A DNA stretch of 64,000 nucleotides from JABCPE02 sp963516475 (GTDB taxonomy: Bacteria > Bacteroidota > Bacteroidia > Flavobacteriales > Weeksellaceae). Positions 45,117 through 53,192 of the stretch are shown here, piece by piece. The stretch spans positions 16,534 to 80,533 of the forward strand of contig CAUQBR010000007.1 in assembly GCA_963516475.1 (NCBI GenBank), in the 5' to 3' direction. A program made the position numbers and the translations under genes. A model generated the notes under the pieces. The model worked only from the letters and a program-made list of their open reading frames with translations, had not been told where the DNA came from and searched no databases. How positions within the stretch are numbered: the first letter of the stretch is position 1; the number at the start of each line of letters is the position of its first letter.

Positions 45117-46445
45117 TTATTTCTGTTTTCTTAGTTTTTCTAATTCCAAAGCTATGTCGCTGTAGCTTAGGGTTTTATCTTGCATTGTAGTAGAAATCAG
45201 TTTCTTTTCTTCTTCATTTGCGCCCAGCTGGTTTAGAATGTTGAATAAATGCATTTTCATATGTCCTTTTTGGATGCCTGTGGTAACCAGCGAGCGAAGT
45301 GCAGCGAAGTTCTGAGCCAAGCCAGACACTGCCAGAATGCTCATAAGTTCCTTTGCATTAGGTTTTCCTAAAAGAGCCAAAGAGAATTTTACCAATGGAT
45401 GAAGGCTCGTGAGTCCTCCTACAACTCCCACAGAAATAGGCAGTTCTATCCAAAATCGAAATATTCCGTTTTCTATCGTGCAGTGGCTTAGTGAGCTGTA
45501 TTTGCCATCTTTACTTGCGTAGGCATGCACGGAGGCTTCCACTGCCCGAAAGTCATTTCCTGTTGCGATAACCACTGCATCCACACCGTTCATAATGCCT
45601 TTATTATGCGTAGTTGCTCGGCAGGTGTCTATCTCTGCTATCGTTACCGCTTGTTTGAATTTCCATGCAAATTCCTCTGGTGTGATGCCGTCATTATTTC
45701 CTAATTCTTCTATTTTACAAGAAACTTCGGCTCTTACTAAACATTCAGGAGTGTAGTTAGATAGGATGTTCATGATGATTTGCAGGGAGTTTTTTTCTTC
45801 TTCGCTGAATATTTCTGACTCAAAAATCTCTTCTTTCAGTGTTTTTCCAAATACTTCCAGACACGAATTGATGAAATTCGCTCCCATCGAATCCCGAGTG
45901 TCAAAACTTGCTTTGATTTGAAAATAATTTTCCAATTCATCAGTTTTGTCAATGAGGTCAATGCTTAGGATTCCGCCGCCTCTCTTGCGCATATTCGCCG
46001 TGATATCTTGTGTGGCTTCGAATAATTTTTCTTTTAAAACCAAATCAAAGAACTGGAATAATTTTTCCTTGTTCCCATTGAAAATGAAATGAGTATGCCC
46101 GAGTTTTTCCGTGTTGATGATGGTTGTTTGGAATCCGCCTCTCTCCATCCAGAATTTGGCTGCTTTGGCCGCTGCTGCCACTACCGAACTCTCTTCCACA
46201 GCCATAGGAATAGCGCATGGTTTTCCGTTAATCAGGAAGTTAGGAGCGATTCCGTAGGGGAGATAAAAATTAGAAATGGTGTTTTCAGAGAATTCATCAT
46301 GAAGTTCTTGTAACTCTGAATTTTCATTCCAATATTGCTTTAAAACAGACTCAAAATCAGTATCATTTTCTAAATATTCTTGGATAAGCCAGTCTATTTT
46401 TTCTTGTTTTGGCAGCTTGGAAAAACCATCTATGGGGCGTCTCAT
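45117..46445 (-). CDS. Hydroxymethylglutaryl-CoA reductase, class II
   Basis: The 442-residue protein makes or uses mevalonate. Class II features are present: ENTISNFYLPYGIAPNFLING, PMAVEESSVVAAAAKAAKFW (catalytic Glu), ATTHNKGIMNGVDAVVIATGNDFRAVEA (Lys and dinucleotide loop) and a C-terminal helical part. Flavobacteria use class II reductases in the mevalonate pathway to isoprenoids, so a biosynthetic role is likely despite the usual label degradative. The other mevalonate genes are not here. Confidence 0.92.
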   Translation of the reverse strand: MRRPIDGFSKLPKQEKIDWLIQEYLENDTDFESVLKQYWNENSELQELHDEFSENTISNFYLPYGIAPNFLINGKPCAIPMAVEESSVVAAAAKAAKFWMERGGFQTTIINTEKLGHTHFIFNGNKEKLFQFFDLVLKEKLFEATQDITANMRKRGGGILSIDLIDKTDELENYFQIKASFDTRDSMGANFINSCLEVFGKTLKEEIFESEIFSEEEKNSLQIIMNILSNYTPECLVRAEVSCKIEELGNNDGITPEEFAWKFKQAVTIAEIDTCRATTHNKGIMNGVDAVVIATGNDFRAVEASVHAYASKDGKYSSLSHCTIENGIFRFWIELPISVGVVGGLTSLHPLVKFSLALLGKPNAKELMSILAVSGLAQNFAALRSLVTTGIQKGHMKMHLFNILNQLGANEEEKKLISTTMQDKTLSYSDIALELEKLRKQK

Positions 46446-46466
46446 TGTATATAATTTTTAAAAATC

Positions 46467-46474
46467 CAAAGATA
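46467..46474 (-). promoter_or_regulatory. -7 box for HMG-CoA reductase gene
   Basis: The minus strand reads TATCTTTG, 21 bp upstream of the ATG. Confidence 0.5.
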
Positions 46475-46563
46475 CAAAAATAGAAAATAAAAGAAACTTG
46501 TAAAAAAAATAGAATTGATTATCAGTGTTTTGTAATTAATTTAGAAAAAAAATAGAAAATATT

Positions 46564-46594
46564 TTTGTGATTAATGATAAAGTCTCTATATTTG
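46564..46594 (+). promoter_or_regulatory. Promoter of tRNA-Gln
   Basis: -33 element TTTG (46564-46567), 19-nt spacer and -7 box TATATTTG (46587-46594), matching the Bacteroidota housekeeping consensus; the tRNA starts 16 nt on. Confidence 0.7.
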
Positions 46595-46610
46595 CACCAC
46601 TTAAAACGGA

Positions 46611-46681
46611 AGACCCATGGTGTAACGGTAGCACACCAGATTTTGGTTCTGTTTGTCGGGGTTCGAATCCCTGTGGGTCTA
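46611..46681 (+). tRNA. tRNA-Gln (anticodon UUG)
   Basis: Acceptor stem AGACCCA / TGGGTCT (7 perfect pairs), D arm with GGTAGC, an anticodon loop TTTTGGT with anticodon TTG, and a T arm with GGGTTCGAATCCC. The discriminator is A and CCA is not encoded. The lower anticodon stem has one C-U mismatch at its first pair. The 3' end is the attL core of the island, so the last bases are supplied by the element; the identity of the core keeps the tRNA functional. Confidence 0.95.
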
Positions 46682-46683
46682 CA
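46668..46683 (+). repeat. attL core in the tRNA-Gln 3' end
   Basis: TCCCTGTGGGTCTACA is identical at 60636-60651 (attR). Three of the T-arm bases, the whole 3' acceptor strand and two bases past the discriminator are included. TCAA follows both copies after one mismatch. Confidence 0.9.
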
Positions 46684-46693
46684 ATCAATTTTA

Positions 46694-46726
46694 GCAACTA
46701 CTTATAAATCAAGTAGTTGCTTTTTT
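46694..46726 (+). terminator. Island-borne terminator behind tRNA-Gln
   Basis: Perfect 10-bp stem GCAACTACTT / AAGTAGTTGC followed by T6, 13 nt past the tRNA. The native terminator of the tRNA would be the one now at 60656, so the island brings a replacement. Confidence 0.85.
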
Positions 46727-46751
46727 ATTTTTACTAATTTTAGGGCTTTGG

Positions 46752-46773
46752 TCACGATTTTGGTCACGGTAAT
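46752..46773 (+). repeat. Left GGTCACG doublet (integrase arm-site candidate)
   Basis: GGTCACG-ATTTT-GGTCACG followed by GTA, 12-bp period. An identical 22-bp stretch lies at the other end of the island (60501-60522). Position, pairing and helical-turn spacing suit arm-type binding sites of the integrase. Confidence 0.7.
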
Positions 46774-47046
46774 TTTAAATTCTATTCATATTGAATTTCT
46801 TTGAAAGATAATGAATCATTCTTTGTGAAAATAGAAAAAATATTCATTTTCTAAAGAATCCTTTCTTTAAATAATTAATTACAAAAGTGAAATTCTAATT
46901 TTCTACCCGATAAATTTTAAAATAAAAACTAACTATTAAAAGGGGGATACAAAAAAAATCACATTTCACATATGCAGAAGAGGTATAGTAAGGAGACACT
47001 AACCTCTATCTTTATATTAAAAACAATAAAACACTTGTTGAAAAAA

Positions 47047-47078
47047 TTTGAATATTGAGAAAAACATCCTTATCTTCG
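47047..47078 (+). promoter_or_regulatory. Promoter for the structured leader of the R-M cassette
   Basis: TTTG (47047-47050), 20-nt spacer and TATCTTCG (47071-47078). TAnnTTCG is one base off the usual -7 box. Transcription would start near 47085, just before the first hairpin motif. Confidence 0.55.
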
Positions 47079-47113
47079 CAAAGATTTTAACGATAAATAA
47101 AGCGTTGGCTTTT

Positions 47114-47161
47114 GTTCTGTTGTCAAGGAATCTACCAAATTTCAAACAACAAATACAGAAC
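47114..47161 (+). repeat. CTACCAA-loop hairpin motif, copy 1
   Basis: Outer stem GTTCTGT/ACAGAAC, inner stem GGAAT/ATTTC, loop CTACCAA. A shared 12-14 bp flank (AGNGTTRGCTTT) precedes copies 1 and 3. Confidence 0.8.
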
Positions 47162-47202
47162 TAAGAGGTCTAATGCTCATACCGTATAGGCATGGGTTGA
47201 GA

Positions 47203-47248
47203 CTATCTGTATTTGTTAGGTTTTGGTAGAACCTCTTGCAACAGATAG
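47203..47248 (-). repeat. CTACCAA-loop hairpin motif, copy 2 (inverted)
   Basis: Read on the minus strand: outer stem CTATCTGT/ACAGATAG, inner stem AGGTT/AACCT, loop CTACCAA. Being inverted, it can also pair with copy 1 over most of its length. Confidence 0.8.
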
Positions 47249-47306
47249 ATTGATATCCGTGCTTTTTTTATTGTAACATATTATTGACATAAAAAGAGTT
47301 AGCTTT

Positions 47307-47353
47307 ATTCTGTTGCAAGAGATCTACCAAATTTTAAACAACAAATACAGAAT
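47307..47353 (+). repeat. CTACCAA-loop hairpin motif, copy 3
   Basis: Outer stem ATTCTGT/ACAGAAT, inner stem GAGAT/ATTTT (two G.U pairs), loop CTACCAA. Confidence 0.8.
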
Positions 47354-47509
47354 AGGTTAGCCTAAAATGGTAAAGGGAGGCTGTAGTAAGTCTCTTCCTT
47401 TACCATAGGGTTTGTATCTGTATGGAATAACGCTCTTGTTCCAGCTCTTTTTGAGTAAAATATTCACATCTCCAAAGGAACAAAGGAGATTATTCTGTAC
47501 GGATATTAG

Positions 47510-48142
47510 ATGGAAGGCAGACAGGTAAAATCCAAAAAGCGGGTAGCAGACCATGGAGAGGTATTTACTAATGAAAGAGAAGTAAAAGCCATGGTAGACC
47601 TTGTGTGGAAAGAGCTAGAAAAAGGTACAGCGGACAAGGTTCTTACTGCTACTTTTTTAGAGCCGTCATGTGGTTCGGGTAACTTTCTTATAGAGATTTT
47701 ACAAAGGAAAATAGCACTGCTGAAAAAGACCAAGAAAAACAAATCTGATTATGGATTTTATTTGGTGCTGATAGCAGGCAGTCTTTATGGTGTGGAACTT
47801 CTTCCTGATAATACCCAAGAGTGCCGAGAGAGACTTCTCACAGAATTTAAAAAATCTTATCCCAAAAAAGAAGCAGACTATGAGAAACTGATGAGGAGTA
47901 TTGCGTTCATCATCAGTCAGAACATTATCTGTGGAGATGCCCTTAGTTATACTACGCCAGAGGGAGAGCCTATTGTTTTCACACATTGGTCTGGACTGAG
48001 TGATAAAAAAATAGTCGCCAACTATTTTGACTATGGAGAACTGTCCAAAAAAGAACAAGGTATGGCTTCTTTATTTGCGGAATATACAGTGAAAGAACCT
48101 GTGATAAGGCATTACTTGGAACTCGGTGCAGAACAGCCCTAA
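47510..48142 (+). CDS. Small N6-adenine methylase-fold protein of an R-M-like cassette
   Basis: A 210-residue protein beginning with KKRVADHGEVFTNEREVKAMVDLV, a start I associate with N-6 methylase subunits next to Eco57I-type methylases. SAM motif I is clear (FLEPSCGSGNFL, residues 49-60), and GSLYGVELLPDNTQECRERL and IICGDAL match motifs II-III. The catalytic motif IV (NPPY or DPPY) is missing and the protein ends normally, so it may bind SAM or DNA as a partner subunit and not methylate alone. The ATG lies four bases after a long leader stem. The Eco57I-type gene starts 12 bp downstream. Confidence 0.78.
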   Translation: MEGRQVKSKKRVADHGEVFTNEREVKAMVDLVWKELEKGTADKVLTATFLEPSCGSGNFLIEILQRKIALLKKTKKNKSDYGFYLVLIAGSLYGVELLPDNTQECRERLLTEFKKSYPKKEADYEKLMRSIAFIISQNIICGDALSYTTPEGEPIVFTHWSGLSDKKIVANYFDYGELSKKEQGMASLFAEYTVKEPVIRHYLELGAEQP

Positions 48143-48154
48143 TCTTTTCTAACA

Positions 48155-49657
48155 ATGAATGCACAAAAATACAATCCCGATGTGCTTACTTGTCTTGCCA
48201 ATCTGAGTAACGATGAGGTTTTTACACCTCCTGATGTTGCTAATAGAATGCTGGATACTCTACCCAACGAATTATGGAGCAATCCTGAAGCTAAATTCCT
48301 AGACCCTTTCTGTAAATCTGGTGTGTTTCTGAGAGAAATAGCCAAAAGACTGCTGAAAGGTTTAGAGAGCCAAATCCCAGACTTGCAGGAACGCATAGAC
48401 CATATTATGCACCACCAGCTGTATGGAATAGGCATCACAGAGCTTACTGCCTATCTGAGCCGCCGTAGTCTCTACTGTTCTACCCGTGCTGATGGTAAAC
48501 ATTCTGTGACTGAATTCCCTGATGAGAGTGGCAATATCTACTTTGAGGAGATAGCTCATACATGGGGCAAAGAAAGAAAATGTATCTACTGTGGTGTGAG
48601 TAGTGAAAACTTTGGAGAAGAAAAAAGAGAAGGGCTGTCACAACACGCCTACGCCTTTATACATGATAAAAACCCTTATGAAAATATGAACTTTGATGTT
48701 ATTATAGGAAACCCTCCTTACCAATTAAATGTAGGAGTTGAGAAGAAAAATTTTGCTATTGCTATTTATCATAAATTTATCCAACAAGCCATTAAACTTA
48801 ATCCCCAATATCTATGCATGATTGTACCAAGCCGTTGGTTTGCAGGAGGAAGAGGATTGGATGATTTTCGTGATGAAATGCTCAATGATAAAAGATTAAA
48901 GGAAATCCATGACTACCCTGATGCTTCTGGAATATTTCCTGGGGTAAGTGTAGAAGGCGGAATTAATTATTTCCTTTGGCAAAATAATTATAGGGGAGAT
49001 TGTTTAGTGAAAACTTATAAAAATGGGGATTGTGTTTCTGCCATGACAAGACCACTAAAAGAAGAAGGAACAAATATTTTTATAAGAGACAATCAAGCCA
49101 TTAGTATCTATCATAAAGTAAAAAAAATAAATGAAAAAAGCTTTTCTGAAATAGTAAGTGTTCAAACTCCTTTTGGATTGGTAACTTCTTTTAAAGCGTA
49201 TAAAAAAGAACCTTTTGATAATGCTGTGAAAATATATATAAATGGAGGTATAGGCTATATAACCCCAGAAACTATATTAAAAAACCATGATTGGATAAAC
49301 AATCATAAGGTTTATATAGGGGAAGCTTATGGAATGGGAAAAGAAACACCTTATAAAGTCTTAGGTACTCCTTTTTATGGAGAACCCAAATCATGTTGTA
49401 CTCAAACTTATTTAGTCATAGGTCCATTTGTTAACAAAGAAAGGTGTGAGTATGTAATATCTTACATTAAAACACGATTTTTTAGATTTATGGTTTTATT
49501 AACGAAAAATACACAACACGCAATGAGAGGTGTTTATAAGTTTGTTCCCCAGCAGAAGTTCGATAAGCCGTGGACAGATGAAGAGCTTTATGAGAAATAT
49601 GGTTTAACAGAAGAGGAAATCGCCTATATAGAAAAAATGGTGAGACCTATGGAGTAA
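48155..49657 (+). CDS. Eco57I-type DNA methyltransferase
   Basis: The 500-residue protein has motif I (FLDPFCKSGVFL, 48-59), a CxxC-containing linker (HTWGKERKCIYCG near 146), and the adenine-methylase catalytic motif NPPY at 186-189 in FDVIIGNPPYQLNV. The C-terminal half (about 290-500) is diverged and A+T-rich and may recognise the target site. It is of the type listed as Eco57I restriction-modification methylase domain proteins. With the small protein upstream and the helicase downstream it forms a three-gene set that I have seen in several phyla. DNA modification at adenine is expected; the target is unknown. Confidence 0.85.
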   Translation: MNAQKYNPDVLTCLANLSNDEVFTPPDVANRMLDTLPNELWSNPEAKFLDPFCKSGVFLREIAKRLLKGLESQIPDLQERIDHIMHHQLYGIGITELTAYLSRRSLYCSTRADGKHSVTEFPDESGNIYFEEIAHTWGKERKCIYCGVSSENFGEEKREGLSQHAYAFIHDKNPYENMNFDVIIGNPPYQLNVGVEKKNFAIAIYHKFIQQAIKLNPQYLCMIVPSRWFAGGRGLDDFRDEMLNDKRLKEIHDYPDASGIFPGVSVEGGINYFLWQNNYRGDCLVKTYKNGDCVSAMTRPLKEEGTNIFIRDNQAISIYHKVKKINEKSFSEIVSVQTPFGLVTSFKAYKKEPFDNAVKIYINGGIGYITPETILKNHDWINNHKVYIGEAYGMGKETPYKVLGTPFYGEPKSCCTQTYLVIGPFVNKERCEYVISYIKTRFFRFMVLLTKNTQHAMRGVYKFVPQQKFDKPWTDEELYEKYGLTEEEIAYIEKMVRPME

Positions 49658-49731
49658 ATATTGGAGCTGGAGAAAACCAAGTGTAAAATATTAAAAACTT
49701 TAAAAGAATATAGAAATTTAACTACTTAATA

Positions 49732-52239
49732 ATGTTCACACAGAATAACATCCCCAGAATATATGCCTACACCGATAAAAGCTTTCCTGATATGCTAAAA
49801 GTAGGCTACACCACCAAGACCGCAGCAGAGCGTGTAAAAGAACAATACTCTACAATAAGACCCCACCAGACTTGGGAAATTGTTTTAGAGGAAATCGCCA
49901 CCAGAGAGGATGGTACTTACTTTACTGACCATGAACTCCACAAAAGGCTGGAGCAGAAAGGCTTTATCCGTGAAGCTGGAGAGTGGTTCCGATGCACCAT
50001 AAAAGACCTGCAAAGGGTGATTTTAGAAGAGAAAAGAGGCATCAGAAATACAGAAAACCGTAGTCAGAGTTTTGGTATGAGACCAGAGCAGAAAGAGGCT
50101 GTAGAGAAGACTGCTTGGTATTTTAATTCCGTGAAAGATGAAGGTGTTATCCCTCACTTTCTTTGGAATGCCAAAATGCGTTTTGGGAAAACCTTTGCTG
50201 CTTACCAGCTGGCTCTAAAAATGGGCTGGACAAAAATACTGGTGCTTACCTTTAAACCTGCTGTCCTCAGTGCATGGCGGGAGGACTTGCAGTCTCATAT
50301 AGATTTTGAGAATTGGCAGTTTATCTCTAACCGAGAGGAAGACATCAGCGTAAAAGATATAGACAGAACAAAGCCTTTTGTATATTTTGGTTCTTTCCAA
50401 GACCATCTGGGAGAGGATAAAAAAACAGGCGGAATAAAATCTAAAAACGAATGGGTGCATAAGGAGGACTGGGACTGTGTGATTTTTGATGAATACCATT
50501 TTGGTGCATGGCGAGACAAATCCAAAGACCTTTTTAACAAAGAAGAAAAGGAAGAAATAGAGGAAATAGAACAAGAAATAAGAGAGTTGGAAGCCGAAGA
50601 ATCTGGTAAAAAGGAGGATTTTAGCTATTTTGATGAAGGTCTATTACCTATCACTACCAAGCATTATCTTTATCTTTCAGGAACTCCGTTTCGTGCCATC
50701 GCAGGGGGAGAATTTATAGAGGAACAAATCTATAACTGGACTTATTCTGATGAGCAAAAAGCTAAAGCAGAATGGCAGGGCGAGAACAATCCGTATGCTT
50801 CACTCCCAAGAATGGTCATGATGACTTATCAGATACCTGATGAAATAAAGAATGTAGCCTCCAAAGGTGAGTTTAATGAGTTTGACCTAAATACTTTTTT
50901 CTCAACTGAAGGAAAAAATAAAGAGGCTGTTTTCAAATATGAAGATGAGGTACAAAAATGGCTGAATCTTATCCGTGGACAATTTTCGGGCAATATAGAA
51001 TCTGACCTAAAACTAGGTAGAAGCAAAAACTTTATGCCTTTTTCAAATGTTAAATTATTGGAAATTTTACAACACACATTTTGGTTTCTGCCCAATGTAG
51101 CATCCTGCTATGCTATGGCAAATTTATTAGGTAAGGCACAGAATAATTTTTTCCATGATTATGATATTGTTGTGTGTGCAGGAGAAAAAGCAGGAATAGG
51201 TGTAGAAGCACTGAAACCTGTGAAAAAAGCTATGGGAGATCCATTAAAAACTAAGACCATTGTCCTTTCTTGTGGAAAACTGACTACTGGGGTATCCGTA
51301 CCGCCATGGTCAGGAATTTTGATGTTGAGAAATACCTCCAGTCCAGAGACTTATTTTCAATCTATTTTTAGGGTACAGACACCTTGGGTTATTAAAAACC
51401 CAAATGGAGACAACCCAAACCAGCAAGAAATTATCAAAAATGAATGCTATGTATTTGATTTTGATGTCAATCGAGCCTTAAAACAAGTAGCATCTTATGC
51501 CTATAGTCTTAATGTTAATCCTAATGCTTCTCCAGAAGAAAAAGTGACAGAACTAATTAGCTTTCTGCCTGTTTTAGCATATGATGGAAGTCGCATGAAT
51601 GCTTCAGATGTTTTAGATTTGGCAACTAGTGGAACTTCTGCTACTTTATTAGCAAGAAAATGGGAGTCGGCTCTCTTAGTGAATGTAGATAATGTTACTT
51701 TACAAAGACTGTTAAACAATGAAGAAGCCTTAAAGATATTAGAAAGAATAGAGGGGTTTCGAAGTCTGAGCCGAGATATAGAAACCATCATCAATAAATC
51801 TGAAAAAGTGAAGAAAACCAAAAAAGAGTTTTCAGAAGCAGGGGTAGAGATGGATACTAAAACTAAAAAAGAAATAACAGATGAAGAAAAAGAATACAAG
51901 AGTAAAAGGAAACAGATTCAGGAGAAATTGATAAAATTTGCAACGAGAATTCCTGTTTTTATGTATTTGTCCGAACATAGGGAGCAGACTCTAAGAGATG
52001 TCATTACTAAATTAGAACCTGAGCTTTTCAAAAAAGTAACAGGGATAGAGGTAAAAGACTTTGAACTCCTGCAAAACTTGGGACTATTTAATAGCGTGAT
52101 GATGAATGATGCTGTATTGAAGTTTAAATATTACGAAGATGCCTCACTTGCCTACACAGGAAAAGCGACTTATGAAGGCTTACGATTCATAGGGGCTTTT
52201 GATACAGTAGTTCCTGTCAAAGAGTATGTAGAGGAATAA
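49732..52239 (+). CDS. GIY-YIG/DExH helicase-nuclease, probable restriction subunit
   Basis: This 835-residue protein opens with a GIY-YIG (T5orf172-like) nuclease domain (about 8-105: IYAYTDKSFPDMLKVGYTTKTAAERV ... ELHKRLEQKGF). A superfamily 2 helicase follows: motif I RFGKT at 150-154, motif II DEYH at 253-256, SGTPFRAI near 316, and a C-terminal helicase lobe with LSCGKLTTGVSVPPWSGILML. The C-terminus is helical. It would translocate on and cut unmodified DNA, protected by the two upstream genes. It starts 74 bp after the methylase. Its last 106 bp are duplicated at 54557-54662. Confidence 0.82.
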   Translation: MFTQNNIPRIYAYTDKSFPDMLKVGYTTKTAAERVKEQYSTIRPHQTWEIVLEEIATREDGTYFTDHELHKRLEQKGFIREAGEWFRCTIKDLQRVILEEKRGIRNTENRSQSFGMRPEQKEAVEKTAWYFNSVKDEGVIPHFLWNAKMRFGKTFAAYQLALKMGWTKILVLTFKPAVLSAWREDLQSHIDFENWQFISNREEDISVKDIDRTKPFVYFGSFQDHLGEDKKTGGIKSKNEWVHKEDWDCVIFDEYHFGAWRDKSKDLFNKEEKEEIEEIEQEIRELEAEESGKKEDFSYFDEGLLPITTKHYLYLSGTPFRAIAGGEFIEEQIYNWTYSDEQKAKAEWQGENNPYASLPRMVMMTYQIPDEIKNVASKGEFNEFDLNTFFSTEGKNKEAVFKYEDEVQKWLNLIRGQFSGNIESDLKLGRSKNFMPFSNVKLLEILQHTFWFLPNVASCYAMANLLGKAQNNFFHDYDIVVCAGEKAGIGVEALKPVKKAMGDPLKTKTIVLSCGKLTTGVSVPPWSGILMLRNTSSPETYFQSIFRVQTPWVIKNPNGDNPNQQEIIKNECYVFDFDVNRALKQVASYAYSLNVNPNASPEEKVTELISFLPVLAYDGSRMNASDVLDLATSGTSATLLARKWESALLVNVDNVTLQRLLNNEEALKILERIEGFRSLSRDIETIINKSEKVKKTKKEFSEAGVEMDTKTKKEITDEEKEYKSKRKQIQEKLIKFATRIPVFMYLSEHREQTLRDVITKLEPELFKKVTGIEVKDFELLQNLGLFNSVMMNDAVLKFKYYEDASLAYTGKATYEGLRFIGAFDTVVPVKEYVEE

Positions 52240-52240
52240 G
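52135..52240 (+). repeat. 106-bp direct repeat, copy 1 (helicase 3' end)
   Basis: 102 of 106 bases match copy 2 at 54557-54662. Weaker similarity continues about 20 bp past the stop codon (CTAATTATAA in both). Confidence 0.9.
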
Positions 52241-52427
52241 TGAGTTATGTCTAATTATAATCAGGATTTAGAAGATAAAAGAAGAACTAGCTAACGGATT
52301 AAGTTAGTGAGTTTTTTCAAAAGATAAATTCAATTGTAATCTATATTAGTCACTACATGATTTTACAAAAAAAATAATTATGAGAAATATTGAATAGACA
52401 TAGAGATACTTCTATAGTAAAGAAAAT

Positions 52428-52463
52428 AAGTCCGTATTAAAGTTTATTATTTAACACGGACTT
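52428..52463. terminator. Terminator between helicase and DUF421 gene
   Basis: Stem AAGTCCGT / ACGGACTT, extended by TTAAA/TTTAA after one mismatch. T-rich sequence follows on the plus strand (ATATTTATTTT). Confidence 0.6.
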
Positions 52464-52481
52464 ATATTTATTTTAAAAGGC

Positions 52482-53192
52482 TTACACCTGAGTATTGTCA
52501 GGTTCAATCTCGTGAGCCTCAACTTCTATTATTCCACGCTTTACCTTGCCTTCAAAAGAGACAAAATAAATGCCCTTATTCGGTGTCCATTCCATACAGA
52601 AAAGCTCCGATGGACTGTTAAAGCCATTTCGTTTGATGTGATATAAAGCCCATTCCTTTGATTTCTCACTTCCTGCAAGACCACTCTCTACAAATTCTCC
52701 ATTGTTTACAATTAAAAAAGAATCTGCCGTTTTTCCTGTAGGAAGAACTGTAACTGCACCATTTGTTTCGAATAATACATCTTCAACATCAAACATTGAG
52801 AAAATACCCTTTTGTCTTAACAACATACGGAATTGTTCCATCTCTAGGCTATTTCTTTTGAAGTTTCCAAAGTTTATAATTCCTTTTTTAACAAGGAAAT
52901 CACTCTTTCCCTTAATAAGATGTCTCATATATGCAGAACGCATCGCAAAACGAACGAGCATATTGAAGCCAGTCCACACAATCAAGGCAAATATAATATG
53001 CAACATTGACATATCTGGATTATACAATACACCACCGACTAATGCACCAATAACAAAGGCACTTACGGTGTCAAGTGGGGTTATCTGTGCCATCTGTGCT
53101 TTACCTGTGATTCGCAGAAAAGCCAAAATTCCTATCATGCCCGTAACTAGTTTTAGAGTGATACTTATATAGGGCTGTAATAATTCTATCAT
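52482..53192 (-). CDS. DUF421 (YetF-like) membrane protein
   Basis: A 236-residue protein with three N-terminal transmembrane helices (about 10-28, 40-60, 62-82) followed by the DUF421 cytosolic domain: FLVKKGIINFGNFKRNSLEMEQFRMLLRQKGIFSMFDVEDVLFETNGAVTVLP. In Bacillus, YetF-family proteins are envelope proteins linked to sporulation; in other bacteria their role is unknown. It is cargo within the island, located inside the 106-bp duplication. Confidence 0.85.
   Translation of the reverse strand: MIELLQPYISITLKLVTGMIGILAFLRITGKAQMAQITPLDTVSAFVIGALVGGVLYNPDMSMLHIIFALIVWTGFNMLVRFAMRSAYMRHLIKGKSDFLVKKGIINFGNFKRNSLEMEQFRMLLRQKGIFSMFDVEDVLFETNGAVTVLPTGKTADSFLIVNNGEFVESGLAGSEKSKEWALYHIKRNGFNSPSELFCMEWTPNKGIYFVSFEGKVKRGIIEVEAHEIEPDNTQV

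Larger units (their letters stand above)
47085..47509 (+). ncRNA. Structured 5' leader / candidate RNA switch upstream of methylase cassette
   Basis: No coding frame exists here. The region contains three hairpin motifs with an invariant CTACCAA loop (47114-47161, 47203-47248 inverted, 47307-47353), a 7-T run at 47263-47269, a perfect 10-bp hairpin (47367-47406) and a 16-bp stem with three G.U pairs (47415-47430 with 47490-47505), extended by a 7-bp stem (47436-47442 with 47477-47483). The last stem ends four bases before the first methylase ATG. ACAGAATA at 47347-47354 can pair with TATTCTGT at 47306-47313 or with the same word at 47491-47498. This looks like alternative folding that opens or closes the start region. 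The class is not one I recognise. A DNA-level role (replication or regulator binding) is possible. Confidence 0.6.

Noticed and set aside
46972..47058. 28-codon reading frame before the leader promoter
   Set aside because: It has no recognisable product and overlaps the promoter-like -33 element. A peptide this short occurs by chance in AT-rich DNA.
47114..47353. CRISPR-like array (46-48 nt palindromic repeats)
   Set aside because: Only three units, one inverted, with unequal spacing and no cas gene in the window. The stems vary with compensation, which CRISPR repeats in one array do not do.
47085..47509. Type III toxin-antitoxin RNA repeats
   Set aside because: The downstream gene is a methylase-fold protein and not a ToxN-like endoribonuclease, and the repeats are not head-to-tail.
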